Assembly (NCBI RefSeq): GCF_000275845.1
Contig: NW_006766886.1
Span: forward strand, 45,637-109,636
Length of the DNA: 64,000 bases
Source of the DNA: Dichomitus squalens LYAD-421 SS1
Lineage: Eukaryota; Basidiomycota; Agaricomycetes; Polyporales; Polyporaceae
Direction of reading: 5' to 3'
Shown here: one piece after another, positions 13,001 through 24,406 of the stretch
How positions within the stretch are numbered: the stretch's first letter is position 1
Layout of the letters: every line of letters starts with the position of its first letter
Translations under genes and position numbers: made by a program
The notes under the pieces: model-generated
What the model saw: the letters and a program-made list of their open reading frames with translations, nothing else
Told to the model about the DNA's origin: nothing
Databases searched by the model: none

Positions 13001-14295
13001 CTTGACAGCTGTCGTGGCTGCGACCGGTGTAGGGGCGGACACGCTACTACTGAGAGGAGCATCCGCGCTATGTGTGAAGCACCGATCAATATTCAGTTAG
13101 GCGAGACGATGAAGCTGTTGGTACATTTTGTCTGCCTCGGATGAACTGGCCACGAAGTTCCCTACAGTCATCTACCGCAATGCGTTTAGCATCCTTGCAA
13201 TTGATAGCATTCTGAGGAGTAGGGTCTCACCTTCAAGTCCGCTGCTTGCAAGTCTAGTTCTACCGAAGAGTCGTACATGACATCCAGGAGTATGAGACTC
13301 CACTCGAAGAAGCTATACCGCGTGTACGCTACAACACATCGAAAAGATTGTGAAGCACGGTGTGTACCAAGTTTACAAGGGGTACTTGCCTCCTGGTATA
13401 CGATGCACTTTATGCTGGATGAAGAAGTATATCATTGGGACAAGAGAGCCGAAGAAACTAGAAGAGCGTCAGTTCACGATCTATTCCAACTACCTGCCAT
13501 CTTCGAACGTAACGCACGCTATGGAAGTCCATCGTCTAGCATGCAGGTCAGCGTGCTTCGTCGTTATCCGTGCGTCGAACTCACCTCCGACGTCTAGCAG
13601 CAGTGTGGTTCGCAGGCGTGAATGCTAGAGAACCGAACATCCACGGCAGGTTCAGCACAATGTAGGAAACCATGAGCACGTCATGGACATCATGGTCGTC
13701 CGAGCTCGTGATGAAGACCCATCCTCCGCAGGAAAGTGTGCGGAGCAGCCCGACTAGGAAGAGAAAGCCTGGTATACTGGAGGTCGCGGACCTGTGCAGG
13801 TAGTATTGCAGCGCAACCAACGCGAACCTCGGTCCTGCGCAGCAATATTAGATACAGAGACTTTGTAGCCAATCGAACCTCATTCCTCATCCCACGCTTC
13901 ATGTGTGTGTGTGTGCGCGCGCGCAGAAGAATGTGGGCAGCAGAGCGCGAGCACGTACCGGCATTTATAGCTATCAAGATCTGGAAGATGTTTCGTTCTG
14001 GGTACCAATCTCCGATCCTAGACACGCGAATACGCGTCCATCAAAGCGGTTTCTTCGTTACCCCTGCATGCCTTTCAGCCACTAGCAATGAACGCACTCA
14101 CGTTGCGGACACGGACGGGAACCACTCCTCAGGGTATCCTGCGACGCCATTCTTGACAATCTTCTTGTAGTGGAGCGCGCAGCCGATGGCGAGGGCACTC
14201 AGGAATGCGGCGAAGGCGAGATAGGTGTGGGCGCGGGCGATGGTCGACGCGTGCAGGACGAACGGGTCCCGCTTGCCGGCTACGGAGGGCGCCAT
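10074..14295 (-). CDS. CWH43: CWH43-type GPI-anchor ceramide remodelling protein
   Basis: Membrane protein that exchanges diacylglycerol for ceramide in GPI anchors in the ER. The N-terminal half is a multi-pass FRAG1/DRAM/Sfk1-like region, beginning with a helix containing [18 protein letters not shown], then [12 protein letters not shown] and [16 protein letters not shown], followed by more hydrophobic segments. The C-terminal half is an endonuclease/exonuclease/phosphatase-like fold; visible pieces are [60 protein letters not shown] and VIVSHNGQ. Those match yeast Cwh43, so both halves form one polypeptide. There are many short introns; one near 13900 contains a TG/CG dinucleotide run. The last exon encodes [17 protein letters not shown] and stops at 10074-10076. 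Exact exon joins in the middle are unresolved. The gene converges on the AP-3 beta gene. Confidence 0.85.
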
Positions 14296-14953
14296 CTCGA
14301 CTTTGTCTCACTGCCTAGAGGTTCCAACTCGGCTTTGCGCGAGGCAGACGACCACAGCGTACAGTCAACCTCGAGCTAGATGTGGTGAAGAAATCCTAGT
14401 GGGAGTTGAGCGCAAGACGGACTTGTGCGTGCCCGTGCCCGGCGTTTCAATGTGAAAAGGAGACCGAGACGGGACAGCGCTCCGAGAATGCGTAGCAAGG
14501 TGAGTAAGGGCTGATGAGACAGCCGCGCTCGAGGGCAATGTTGTGCTGGACACTGCGGTGGTGGACGCTGTTCACGAGCTCCAGCGTCGCATAAGTGTCG
14601 GAACGTGTGTCGGACGCTGTCCGCTCACCGACGGCGTCCACCGCCTTCGCTGTCATACTCGCCTTCTCCCACGTGCCCACGACGCCCCCTTGTCCCCACC
14701 CGGCCAGGCCCCCGTCGCGTCTTTCCCAGTCCGGACCAGTGCGAAAATGCGTGAAAAATGGTCTGTTCTTCAAGGATGAGATTCAAGAAATAAGTACAGA
14801 TAACCACAATACATCGTTCGTATAGATGGGGATAGGATACGTAGACTGGACACAGCGAGTAGACATGCGCAACAACAGCACAACAGACCGAGAGCAATCG
14901 ACAAATCGACAAGTCCGTCATATAAACACACCGGTACCCGCGCTCGCAGAGCC
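14296..14953. other. Spacer between CWH43 start and the next minus-strand gene
   Basis: Contains the CWH43 promoter and the 3' end of the gene ending at 14954. A purine-rich stretch on the minus strand covers about 14640-14720. No gene is supported. Confidence 0.4.
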
Positions 14954-17900
14954 TCATCTCCTCCTCGCCCCAGTGCTCGCCCTCGGACGTAGTCTCTCCT
15001 CCCCTTCGTCAGCGACCGCACCCTGGACGTACCCCTCGCCCATGAACACAGGCGCACCAGCCCCGCCTCCCCTCGCAAGAAACCCCCTCTGGCTGCTCCG
15101 CGTCCCGAATGCGACGAGCTGCCCGCTGTCCAGATCCACCTCAGGCTCGCTCGGAGGCTGCCGAGGCTCCTCCGAGGACTCCCTCCACAAGCTATCCCCC
15201 GCCCTCCTGAGCTCCTCGTCGAGCGTCAGACGGCGCTTGGCATGGTTCGACAGCCTCGACGCGGGCCTCTCGCCCTTCAGCTCCGCCTCCGCCTCCGCTT
15301 GCGCTTGAGCCTGAGCCTGAGCTTGTGACAACGATCGACTGCGGCTGTGGCCAGAGGAAGCAGACGTCGCGGTCTTCTCTCTCGCCCTGGAGACGCGCGA
15401 AGGCCCAGCGACAGGCAGCTCCTCGTCGAACAAGCTCCCACCCAGCCCTTCTGTCCGCGCCCGCGCCATAATCAACGGGTCGTCGCTGTCCGACCCATCG
15501 TCCCGCGGGGGCGGATTGACAGGCACGCGTCTCGGCAGCTTAGTGGGCACGGGAACCTTGGCAGCCTTCGCCCTCGCAGGCGGCTTCGGCTTCACCGGCG
15601 ACCTCGACGGCATGGGGCTCTCCGGGATCCTGCGCGCGAAGGCGTTCTTCCTCGCGGTCTCTGCCTCCGCCCCTGCCCCCGCAGTTTGCTCTGGTTCGGG
15701 GCTGGGACTGGGACTGGGAGATGGCTTGTGCTTCACCTGAGGCGGAGTCTCCAGCGCGTCCACGTCGATGATCTCGGGTTCTTCGCGCCGCTGCGGTTGG
15801 CTTGTCAGTTCCCTTGGCAGCACCGTATCCGCGCCGACGCCGCGGCCGCTGTCCGAAGGCGTGTCGGGGAGCTTGTCCTCACTGTGCCCACTGTGGTCGT
15901 TCTCGTTGTCCGAGCATAGAGAAGGCGTCGTGAGGTCGGTCTCCGACGCACGAGCAGGCCAGATGCGCAGCGGAGCCTTCGACTTCGAATGGGATGTACG
16001 GGGACGAGACGTAGAGGGGGCTGTGTCAAACAAGCTCGAGCGGGAAACCGAGGACTGAGAAGAGGTAGACGCCGTGGACTGGGAACTGGCCGCAGAAGAC
16101 TGAGAACTGGTAGAGGACTGTGACGATTGCGAGCTCGACGCAGACGAGGATCCGCCAGTGATGTCTGACCGAATGAAAGCTGTCTCGCGACGCTTAAAGG
16201 GGCCTGCTACGTCCGCATTTTTGTCAGCAGTGCCGATAGCATAAGAAATCCAACGTGAGGCTCACCAATAGGTTCCTCCGCCGCGTCCCTCTTCCTCTTC
16301 TCCCCGATGAATATTCTCGCAGCGACACCCGTGTCAAACGAAGTGTCCCCCAAGATCGCCGCCCTCCTCGCCTCGCTGACCACGCCTGCCCGTGTCTCTC
16401 CGGCGATATCCCCAGCAGCAGACGGTGCAAACTGAGGCGGGCCCATCGACCCAGCCGGCCCGCTCACCTTGCGCAATCGCTTGCTCTTCATCTCTTGCAA
16501 GAACGCAGCCATCTTATCTGAGGGCACATTGACGGTGGGCTGACCCGCCTTGCGCGTCCGTGCCCCGCCGTACGCGACCGCGTTGATTGGTGCCTCGACT
16601 GGAGGCCCGGTATGTTTGAGATTGGCACGTGCAGAGGCGAAGAAATTCGCTGGATTCCCTGACGAGGACGTCGAGGCCTGAACGCGCATATGCGGCGGAG
16701 GCGGTGGTGGTGGGGGAGGGGGCATCATCGCAGCGGCATTCGGACCGCTCTTCGAGGCCAACTAGAGATGCATCGCGATTGATTACTATGGTCTTTTTGC
16801 GGGATGTAACGCACGCACCTCGACCCGCAGACGAGCGACCTCCTCTTCAAGCATGCGAATCCGTTGTTTGTCCCTCTCACGCTCGCTATCGTCTCTTGCG
16901 TGAGCGTTCCGTGCATGATCCTCCCTAGCCTCGTGCAACTCTTGCTCCTTGCCTCGCACCCTGATCTCCCCCGAGGTATCCCACGCACGCTCCTTGCCTT
17001 TCCTCGAAGTCGACCTTGCCGCAGGCTCCAAGGGTCCAGGTTCGAGCTCTTCGGTGGATATGGAACGGTGATGTGACGGTTCTCGGTGCCGCGAAGGCCC
17101 TGCCTGATCTGCATCCATCGACTTTCCCTTCGTGAGGCTCTGTGAACGCCCCCGTCCAGGTGACCGCTCTGGAGCCAAGGCGATCTGCTGTTCGTCTGCC
17201 TGTCCCTCTTCTTCTTCCGGTTCTTCCTCGATCGCTGGCGGAGGTGTGCGAGGACGCGGGACGGCACGTTTCATGGGGGTTGGTATCGCCTCAGGCATGA
17301 GGGATGCAGATCGTTCGAAAAATGAGCCAGGCATCGTCGGAAAGGGGAGAGAGTTTCGTGTAGTAAGCGGCGTTGGGGGTGATGGCATCGATTTCGATTT
17401 CGACGGTGCTGGTGGTGGGGGCATGAGATCTTTTGGATCTTCGGAGGCTCTTTGGTTACATAGACGCACTGAATCATGTAGAGATGATGCTCACCAGGAA
17501 AGGTCTTCTTGGCCGACTTCCCCTGTTGTGACGATCGCGGTTGCGGTTGCGGTCCAGGCTCGTCGACCTCCTCAACCACATCCTCATGCCTAACATCATC
17601 GACAACAGCATCTCGCCTCCTCTTCTTCAATAGTTTTGGTAACGGTCGTACAGGCAATTCATCTGCTACCCAGGTTAGCACGAGCGCAAGGACGGCCCAG
17701 TGTGAGAAGTGCGTGAGCTCACCATCCTCGTCATCGGCAGCCTCCCTCTCCGACGACCTCTCCCGCTCCTCCTCTCTCCCCTCCGTAACAGGCGTCCTCT
17801 TCTTCGCAATAGCCTTCTGTGCGCGCTCGGCGCTATCCTCCTCGCGTAGCCGTCGTCTCGCCCGCGCCCGCTCGACTTCAACCTCGCTCCGCTTCCTCAC

Positions 17901-18211
17901 GCGCTTCGCCCTCCGCTCTCGCTCCCTCTCCCTATCCCTCTCACTCCTCCTGTCAGCTCCATCATCGCGTATCCCCCTCTTCCCATCGAGCGTAACGCGC
18001 GAACTCGATGCTTGTGGTTGTGTCTAGGTACGCCGAACGCGTCGCTTCAGCACCCACTCTTCCCTAGCAAGCGCGCATGATATCTCACCTTCTGCTGCAC
18101 TTCTCCACCTGTCGCAGCGGTAACAAACGACTCGAGCTCCCGCGACACAAAGCTGAATGCAGACGCGAGCAGTCCTGGCGCAGCGGGCGGGTCGCGCGGC
18201 CTGGGGGGCAT
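14954..18211 (-). CDS. Uncharacterised charged proline-rich protein with WH2-like motif
   Basis: Not recognised as a named family. The chosen start at 18211 gives a short amphipathic segment (LLASAFSFVSRELESFV). After one intron a strongly basic Arg/Glu-rich region follows, then Pro/Ser-rich disordered sequence. A charged coiled-coil-like stretch (ERERDKQRIRMLEEEVARLR) lies near 16830-16880. It is followed by a ten-proline run near 16690-16720 and a segment FLQEMKSKRLRKV that resembles a WH2 actin-binding motif. The last exon is Ser/Pro-rich with low-complexity serine repeats. Several short introns separate these blocks, for example near 16204-16265. Poly-proline plus a WH2-like motif would fit a verprolin/WASP-type actin regulator, but this is inference; the amphipathic N-terminus might instead bind membranes. 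Moderately sure of the gene, unsure of the role. Confidence 0.55.
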
Positions 18212-18655
18212 GGCTAGCGGTGGTCGTAGATGGAGGAAACGGAACAACGTTGAATGCAAACATCTGTCAACAACGCCGCTGTGGCCACTTTTCCCACGAG
18301 GCGCGTCGCGCGCGCATCCTTCTCCTGGCGCTTCGGTCAATTGTGTTCACCCCTCCATTCCTCGAGCTCCTCATCGGGTCTTGTGAGTGAAGCCACCCGG
18401 TTGCAGCTGAAAATCTTCGAGACATCCGAATAGGTTGAGCTGCAATATCTTGTAGATGGGAGCTATAGTAATACACGGGAAAAACGGAGAGGTTGCAGTC
18501 ATAAGTTAGCGTGTAGTACACTATAGCCGTGCAGCATGGGCAACCATATCCAACACGAAAATCAACAGCAACAAATATCCGTGTCCTTCATACCACTAGC
18601 AAGATCAGATCAAGCTACAACAGTCGTAAAGGGTCCGCGCACCTCTTGTCTGCTC
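18212..18655. other. Spacer between two minus-strand genes
   Basis: Promoter of the charged proline-rich gene and 3' end of the MARVEL-like gene. No coding signal seen. Confidence 0.4.
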
Positions 18656-20332
18656 CTACCTGTAACCGCCGTAGGACGTGTAACCGGGTGGAGGTGCGCC
18701 ACTCGCCGGAGGTGTCGTGCTGCCAACTTGGCTTCCCGCAATGGATGCGCGCACAGCAGCGTAGGGGTCTGCGTACTGCATTGTCCGACTGACGCGCGGC
18801 TGATCATCCGGATATTGGCTGGGCGCGAAGCCACCCGCAAACCCAGACGGCGCGGGATCAGAAAATGCTCCATACGCGTCGATGCTGGGGCGGCCCGCTG
18901 GCTGTGGGCTGAAAGCAGGAGCAGATGGGGACTGGTATGAGAGGTTATTACTGGAAGCGTTCGTAGGGACACCAGAAAGACGGTTCGCATCGCTGAAGGG
19001 GGAGGAGTAGTTGTTATTTGCGTTATCCGAGTATGGCTTGTGGCCAGCCTCCTCGTCCGATATTTCGTCTTCGTCGTGGTCATCCGCACGCTCATAGATG
19101 GATCCTTCGGCCTGCTCGACGGGGTGGGTGAAGGGTGGGTCACGTGGGCGAGAAGTCTTCCCGTTACGCCAGTCCAAGACGGTCAGGGTGAGCGAACAGC
19201 ACCAAAAGACTAGATATCCATAAGTAAGCTATTCCGATGATGACGTTGTATGAGCATACCGAATACAAGCCAAAAGAATATGGCAGCAGCCTTCTTGGTG
19301 CTGCAGAAACCACTGAGACCCTTCTGGAAGTCTTTACCGAGCTTAGCGTGGGGGTCCTTGCTCGGGTCTTTGCACCCGGGTTCTGTCCATGCTGAGATAG
19401 TAACGATGAAGCTACATGGCAGTGAGTCTCTCGATAGAAGTTTGGATAGTGACAATGGTAAAACGCACGCAATGAGCAGACTGACTGCTGTGCCAGCGCC
19501 CGACAAAATGAACCCAACGCGTGTTTCTCGAAGTGCGCGTGCAAGGCGCGCGCCCTTGTCGTATTTCTCGTATACGACGGGGACCAACAGGATGAACAGC
19601 GAGTAGAGTACGCCGAGAACGGCGATGAAGATGGCAAAGCCAGTCAAGCCGGCTGAACACGAACATGATCGAGAGTCAGCTCGTGTGCGTCACAGGTTCC
19701 CGGTGCGTCACAACTTACACGGCCCCACTTTCCACTTTTGCTGGAACCCGGCTGCGCCGGCCATGGTACACATTGCCAGGAAGTTGAAGAACGTTTGCGA
19801 GATGTGGAAGACGATGGCGGGTTTCGACACAATCATCTAAGCGAGCACTCGCGTGAGCGATCGGTTCAACAATAAGCGGTAGGTAAGGAATATGAACCCA
19901 AATCCATATCGTCGTCAGTATAGGGATGAAGAGGAGGAATACGAGATATCCCTCTGTCTGCGTAGTCTGTTGTGCGGTCTCTGCAGCCGCGACCATGGAC
20001 GGGTGGCGGGAGTGTCAAAAGAACATGAACCTTACGTAAGCCATCTACAGCCGCAGCTCATGCTGTTGTGTAGGCTTCGCGGCGCAGTCACAGCATGTCG
20101 CCCGCAACAGCGCACTCGACACGTAGTGCTGCAAGTAGTATGATGGAGGGTAGTAGTATGTAGAGGGTGGAATGGGATCCCGAGAGATGAAAAGAAGAGG
20201 ACTCACGTCATCCTCGAAGGGGACCACTCCGCCGTTGCCAATGCCAGTGCTGGAGGCTTGCAGGGGCAACGAGTGCTTTTTCTCTGGCAGCACTCGGAGC
20301 GCAGCGTTCTGTATCTTGTCTAATAGCGACAT
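18656..20332 (-). CDS. MARVEL-like four-pass membrane protein
   Basis: Predicted fungal plasma-membrane or vesicle protein with four membrane segments. The start at 20332 opens MSLLDKIQNAALRVLPEKK, ending at a GTGAGT donor after FEDD. Hydrophobic exons follow: YLVFLLFIPILTTIWIWVHI, TFFNFLAMCTMAGAAG and GFAIFIAVLGVLYSLFILLV, then the segment near 19440-19500, before a luminal/outer loop with SAWTEPGCKD. The last exon is a cytosolic tail rich in Ser, Pro, Asn and Gln, ending PPPGYTSYGGYR; proline/tyrosine-rich tails of this kind are common in fungal MARVEL-domain proteins. Six or so short introns are implied. The join between exon 1 and the second hydrophobic exon, around 20040-20210, could not be fixed and may involve a very small exon. 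The family call rests on topology and motif impression. Confidence 0.6.
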
Positions 20333-21270
20333 GAGGATCTACGGAGAAGGGTTGTGGCGATAAGCCTGAGGTGTGGAGGGGAAGGTGGAGAGGACGGGGT
20401 GGGTCGTGAGTGTAGCTACAGACGTCGTTAGAGTGCGAGCGTGAAGCGTCGTGACAGATTATGTACGAGCGCGGCGACTCGGAGTAAAGTCGAATGCAGC
20501 GCAAAAGACCTGCGGAGGGGGCAATGCAAAAGAACAGCCCTGCATTGCGGCGCGCGGTGCATGTCTCTGACCATGCTTGCATAAGCGATTCTCCTTATCA
20601 GGCATCTGCCCCGAGGGCGCACTCGTCGCTCATCCATGCAGATCCCCTACATGTTTCCCGCGACGTGGTGGACCCAGACTGCGCCTTTGCGGCGAACCAT
20701 TCATGATCGGCTCATACATACAGTAGGCAACATCCATGCTTGTCCGTTTCTCCCAGGACTGATGAATGAACGGACTTCTGAATGGGCGCCTGTATGAGCC
20801 TCGCTGCGCCGCTCAGCTTCGTAAGATCCACATGAGACGGCTACAGGTACACGCCTTTACGTCCGCAAATCTGCTGCTACATAGAGGCTCAACGCATCGG
20901 CCTCCCTGACTGATATGCTCTTGTATCTTGGGCCGACCCATCCTGCCGTTACATAGTGACGTCGGCCGGTGGGATTGGTCCCAAAGGCTTCGGAACCTAA
21001 CAAGGACAAACAGTCATATTCGGCGGTATCGAAGCGTCTACGTCACGCGCGTGTCTTGGACTGGAAACTTTGGGGAGACTGCTTCCGACACGAGCAACCT
21101 CCAGTACGTAGGGCACACATTCGCAGCGGTCTGTCATCCGACTGACATTACTTCGTTATGACATAGGTTTAGAAGGGCCACTTCAGCCCCTCGGTTCTAA
21201 CAGAAGCCGGCTTTCATACGAGCCCCATCCTCTTTCGATGTATTAACGAGAGCAGAGGCCATCTAGATCA
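20333..21270. other. Divergent promoter region
   Basis: Lies between the minus-strand MARVEL-like gene and the plus-strand biotin gene, so it probably carries both promoters. Chance ORFs only. No TATA box or repeat stood out. Confidence 0.45.
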
Positions 21271-24004
21271 ATGTCCCTGTTGTTCAGGAATCTGAGGATA
21301 CACCAAATCTTTGGTGCGAACACAGATGTTGGCAAGACCGTTCTCACGTCCGCGCTAGTTCGCGCTTCTGCGGCAAATGGCCATATCGTGCATTACTTGA
21401 AGCCAGTTAGCACAGGCCCTTTGTCAGATGCTGACGACGAGTAAGCCGAAGCGACGCAGTCAACGGCCTTGCTCCGCACTGACCAAACCGCACTACAGAC
21501 GTATACTCGTTTTAGCCGGCAAACATAGAGACCGTTTACACAGCAAATGTCTCTTCCGCTTCGATGATCCCGTAAGTCCGCATCTGGCTGCACGCTGTGC
21601 AAACGAGGGTGAAGTTGTTCAGGTGATTTTGCGTGACATCTCTGTTCTTGTGCCATTGCTGAATCCTGCAGTGTCATAGAGAGTGGTGCCTACAGATGAT
21701 GCCTTCGTGAACGCGGTCGCGAGCTACGTCCGCAGTTGTGCCCAAAAGGTTACGGCCCCTAGCCATATGTATGTCGAGACTGCGGGAGGTGAGATTTAGG
21801 AGTGCCTTGTATAGCCTCTCTCTGTTCTTTCTATCCTCTCCCTTCAGCCGTTTTCCTGACGATATCATAGGCGTACACAGTCCAACATTATCCGGAACGA
21901 CTCAGCTGGACAGCTATCGACCGCTCTTCTTCCCGACTGTCTTGATCGGCGACTCGAGGCTCGGTGGTATCTCCTCCACGATCGCCTCCTATGAAGCAAT
22001 GCTCCTTCGAGGTTACATCGTTGATGCCATACTGCTCTTCCGTGATGAGTATTATCGCAACTGGGGGTACTTGTCCCCTTACTTCGCCGAACGCGGAGTC
22101 CCAGTGATGTCGGTCCAACCTCCCCCAGAGCGCCATTCGGATCCTACCAAGGATGGCGCCCTTACTGAGAGCTACTATCAAGACATCGTACCCCCGACCG
22201 GCGATAGTCCAATCTTCGAGGTGGTCAAGCACCTAGACGAGTGTCATACCCGCCGCATAGCAGAGCTTGACTCTATGCCTCGTCGAACGCTCGACTCGAT
22301 CTGGTGGCCCTTCGTACAACACGGACATGTCAAGGGAGAAGCGGACGTCAATATCATTGACAGTGCATGGGGCGACTTCTTTAGCATCTACAACGGTAAT
22401 CGCACACTTCCCGCCCCGACCTTGTCACCGGCTGCATCCCCCGCCACTTCACGGCCTTCGTCACTACTCGAGCCTCAGCTTGACGGCTCGGCCTCTTGGT
22501 GGACACAAGCCCTCGGCCATGCCCACCCCTCCTTGGCCCAGGCCGCAGCGCGCGCGGCCGGCCGATACGGACACGTCATGTTCCCCGAGGCGTCGCACCT
22601 CCCCGCTCTCCAGCTTGCAGAGCGTCTCATACAGAACGGCCCCGGCAAGGGTTGGGCGTCGCGCGCGTTCTTCTCCGACGACGGCTCGACCGGCATGGAA
22701 GTCGCGATCAAGATGGCTCTCCGGGCGTTCTCAGTCCGCGAAGCTGGGCAACTCGGAGGGTCGCGCAGGAAGGACCTGGGCATCCTCGGGCTGAAGGGCA
22801 GCTACCACGGAGACACCATCGGCGCCATGGACGCGTGCGAGGACGCTGGCGTGTACACATGCGAGTGGCATGACGCGAAGGGGTATTGGTTCGATCCTCC
22901 GACGGTCTCCATCCGGAAAGGCAAGACGGTGGTCAGCCTTCCTCCGGCCATTGCGGCTGAGACGGACGATGGCAAGGCCGACGTTGAAACTGTGTCGTTG
23001 TCTTGGACATACAACGTCGAAGAGCGCCTTCAGTCTTCTCTCGCAGATACGTACCGCACGTACATTGAACGGACGCTGCAGAAGCTCAAGGAAAACAGCG
23101 GGCTGAAGATTGCCGCGCTCATACTGGAACCGATAGTAATGGGCGCAGGCGGGATGATCTTCGTCGACCCCCTCTTCCAACGCGTCCTCATCGACGTCGT
23201 CCGCGGCACGCCCTCATCGTCCGCAACATCTGAATGGTCCGGACTTCCCATCATCTTTGACGAGGTTTTCGTCGGGTTCTACCGCCTCGGCTTCCCTACG
23301 ACGCACCCCCTCCTCGGCACGACCCCGGACATCTCTGTGCACGCAAAAATCCTCACAGGGGGTCTCGTGCCACTGGCGGTCACGCTCGCCTCAGACTCGA
23401 TCTACCGCGCGTTCCTCAGCGACGACAAGGCTGACGCGCTCTTGCACGGACACAGCTACACGGCATACCCCGTCGGATGCGAGGTCGCGCGTGAGACGCT
23501 CGAGATAGTAGACAAGCTCGCGGCGAGCGACTGGTGGAGCGAAGCGCGGGAGAAGTGGAAGGTACCCCAGACCCAGGCAGAGCCTACAGCTACGAGCGAA
23601 GCGGCTGTATGGAGCTTCTGGGACCCGGAATTCGTCAACGTCGTGTCGCACATGGACCACATCGCGGAGGTCATGGCTCTTGGTACGCTGCTCAGCATCA
23701 AGATCAAGGACGATGCTGCCGGTAAGAGCGCTGCGCCTTATCTCCAAGCCTTGTAGTTGCTGACTACCTCCATCATGCAGGCTACCAGTCTCACTCTGCG
23801 CGAGCATTACTCGAGTCCATCAGGACAGCTGTCCCGACCGGCAGCGATAGCTTGTCCCCGGCGCCAGGCGGCTCGCCCTTTGGAATAAACTACAGGACGT
23901 TAGGGAACGTTGCGTACTTCATGCTTAGCCTGAACACCCCTCCGAGCGTAGTACGTGCGGTTGAAGAACGGGTATGGCGCGTCCTACAAGATAACAAGCG
24001 GTGA
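21271..24004 (+). CDS. bioDA: Bifunctional dethiobiotin synthetase / DAPA aminotransferase (BioD-BioA fusion)
   Basis: Catalyses two consecutive steps of biotin synthesis: transamination of KAPA to DAPA (BioA half) and ATP-dependent ring closure to dethiobiotin (BioD half). Exon 1 starts MSLLFRNLRIHQIFGAN and contains the BioD P-loop GANTDVGKT. Later exons give DDPVSPHLAA, HMYVETAGG, VHSPTLSGT and LIGDSRLGGISSTI, all BioD-type. The aminotransferase half follows in one large exon: ALGHAHPSLAQAA, the PLP-aspartate motif FDEVFVGFYRLG, and AKILTGGLVPLAVTLAS with the expected Schiff-base lysine. The final exon after the intron near 23720-23779 ends RVWRVLQDNKR. The same BioD-BioA fusion order is known from plants and filamentous fungi, where the enzyme is often mitochondrial; no clear targeting peptide is seen here. 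The joins between 21430 and 21870 are the least certain. Confidence 0.9.
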
Positions 24005-24406
24005 TTTATTGCGGAAGATAAACGTATGAAAGCATGAAAGTAAACGCGGAATAACAGTGCCAATAGCATTCTTGTAACGTACTCTCTGGTGGGCTTGGAT
24101 CATCGAGAAAATGAAAAGCGACTGGGGCCTTTATGAGCGCTACGTAAATTCTTGGATGGCGGACCTCGGCCCGGGCGAGAGCCGTGGAGGCCCCCGAAGT
24201 CGGATTCGGTGTCGATCTCTGGAGTCTGGCCGACGACCTTCGTCACTCCCCCACGCCGGCCAAGCTCTTGCACTCAGTTCTCACCCTATCGCCACGACAG
24301 CTTGACTCCCGTAAGTCGCGTGGAGAGCTGACTTCGCGACGACCTTGATCTTGGACGAGCATACAAACCGCCCTGCGAGCGGGCCCGACGCGGAACCCAG
24401 TTTACT
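24005..24406. other. Short intergenic region
   Basis: 3' end of the biotin gene and promoter of the dioxygenase gene, both on the plus strand. Nothing else seen. Confidence 0.4.
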
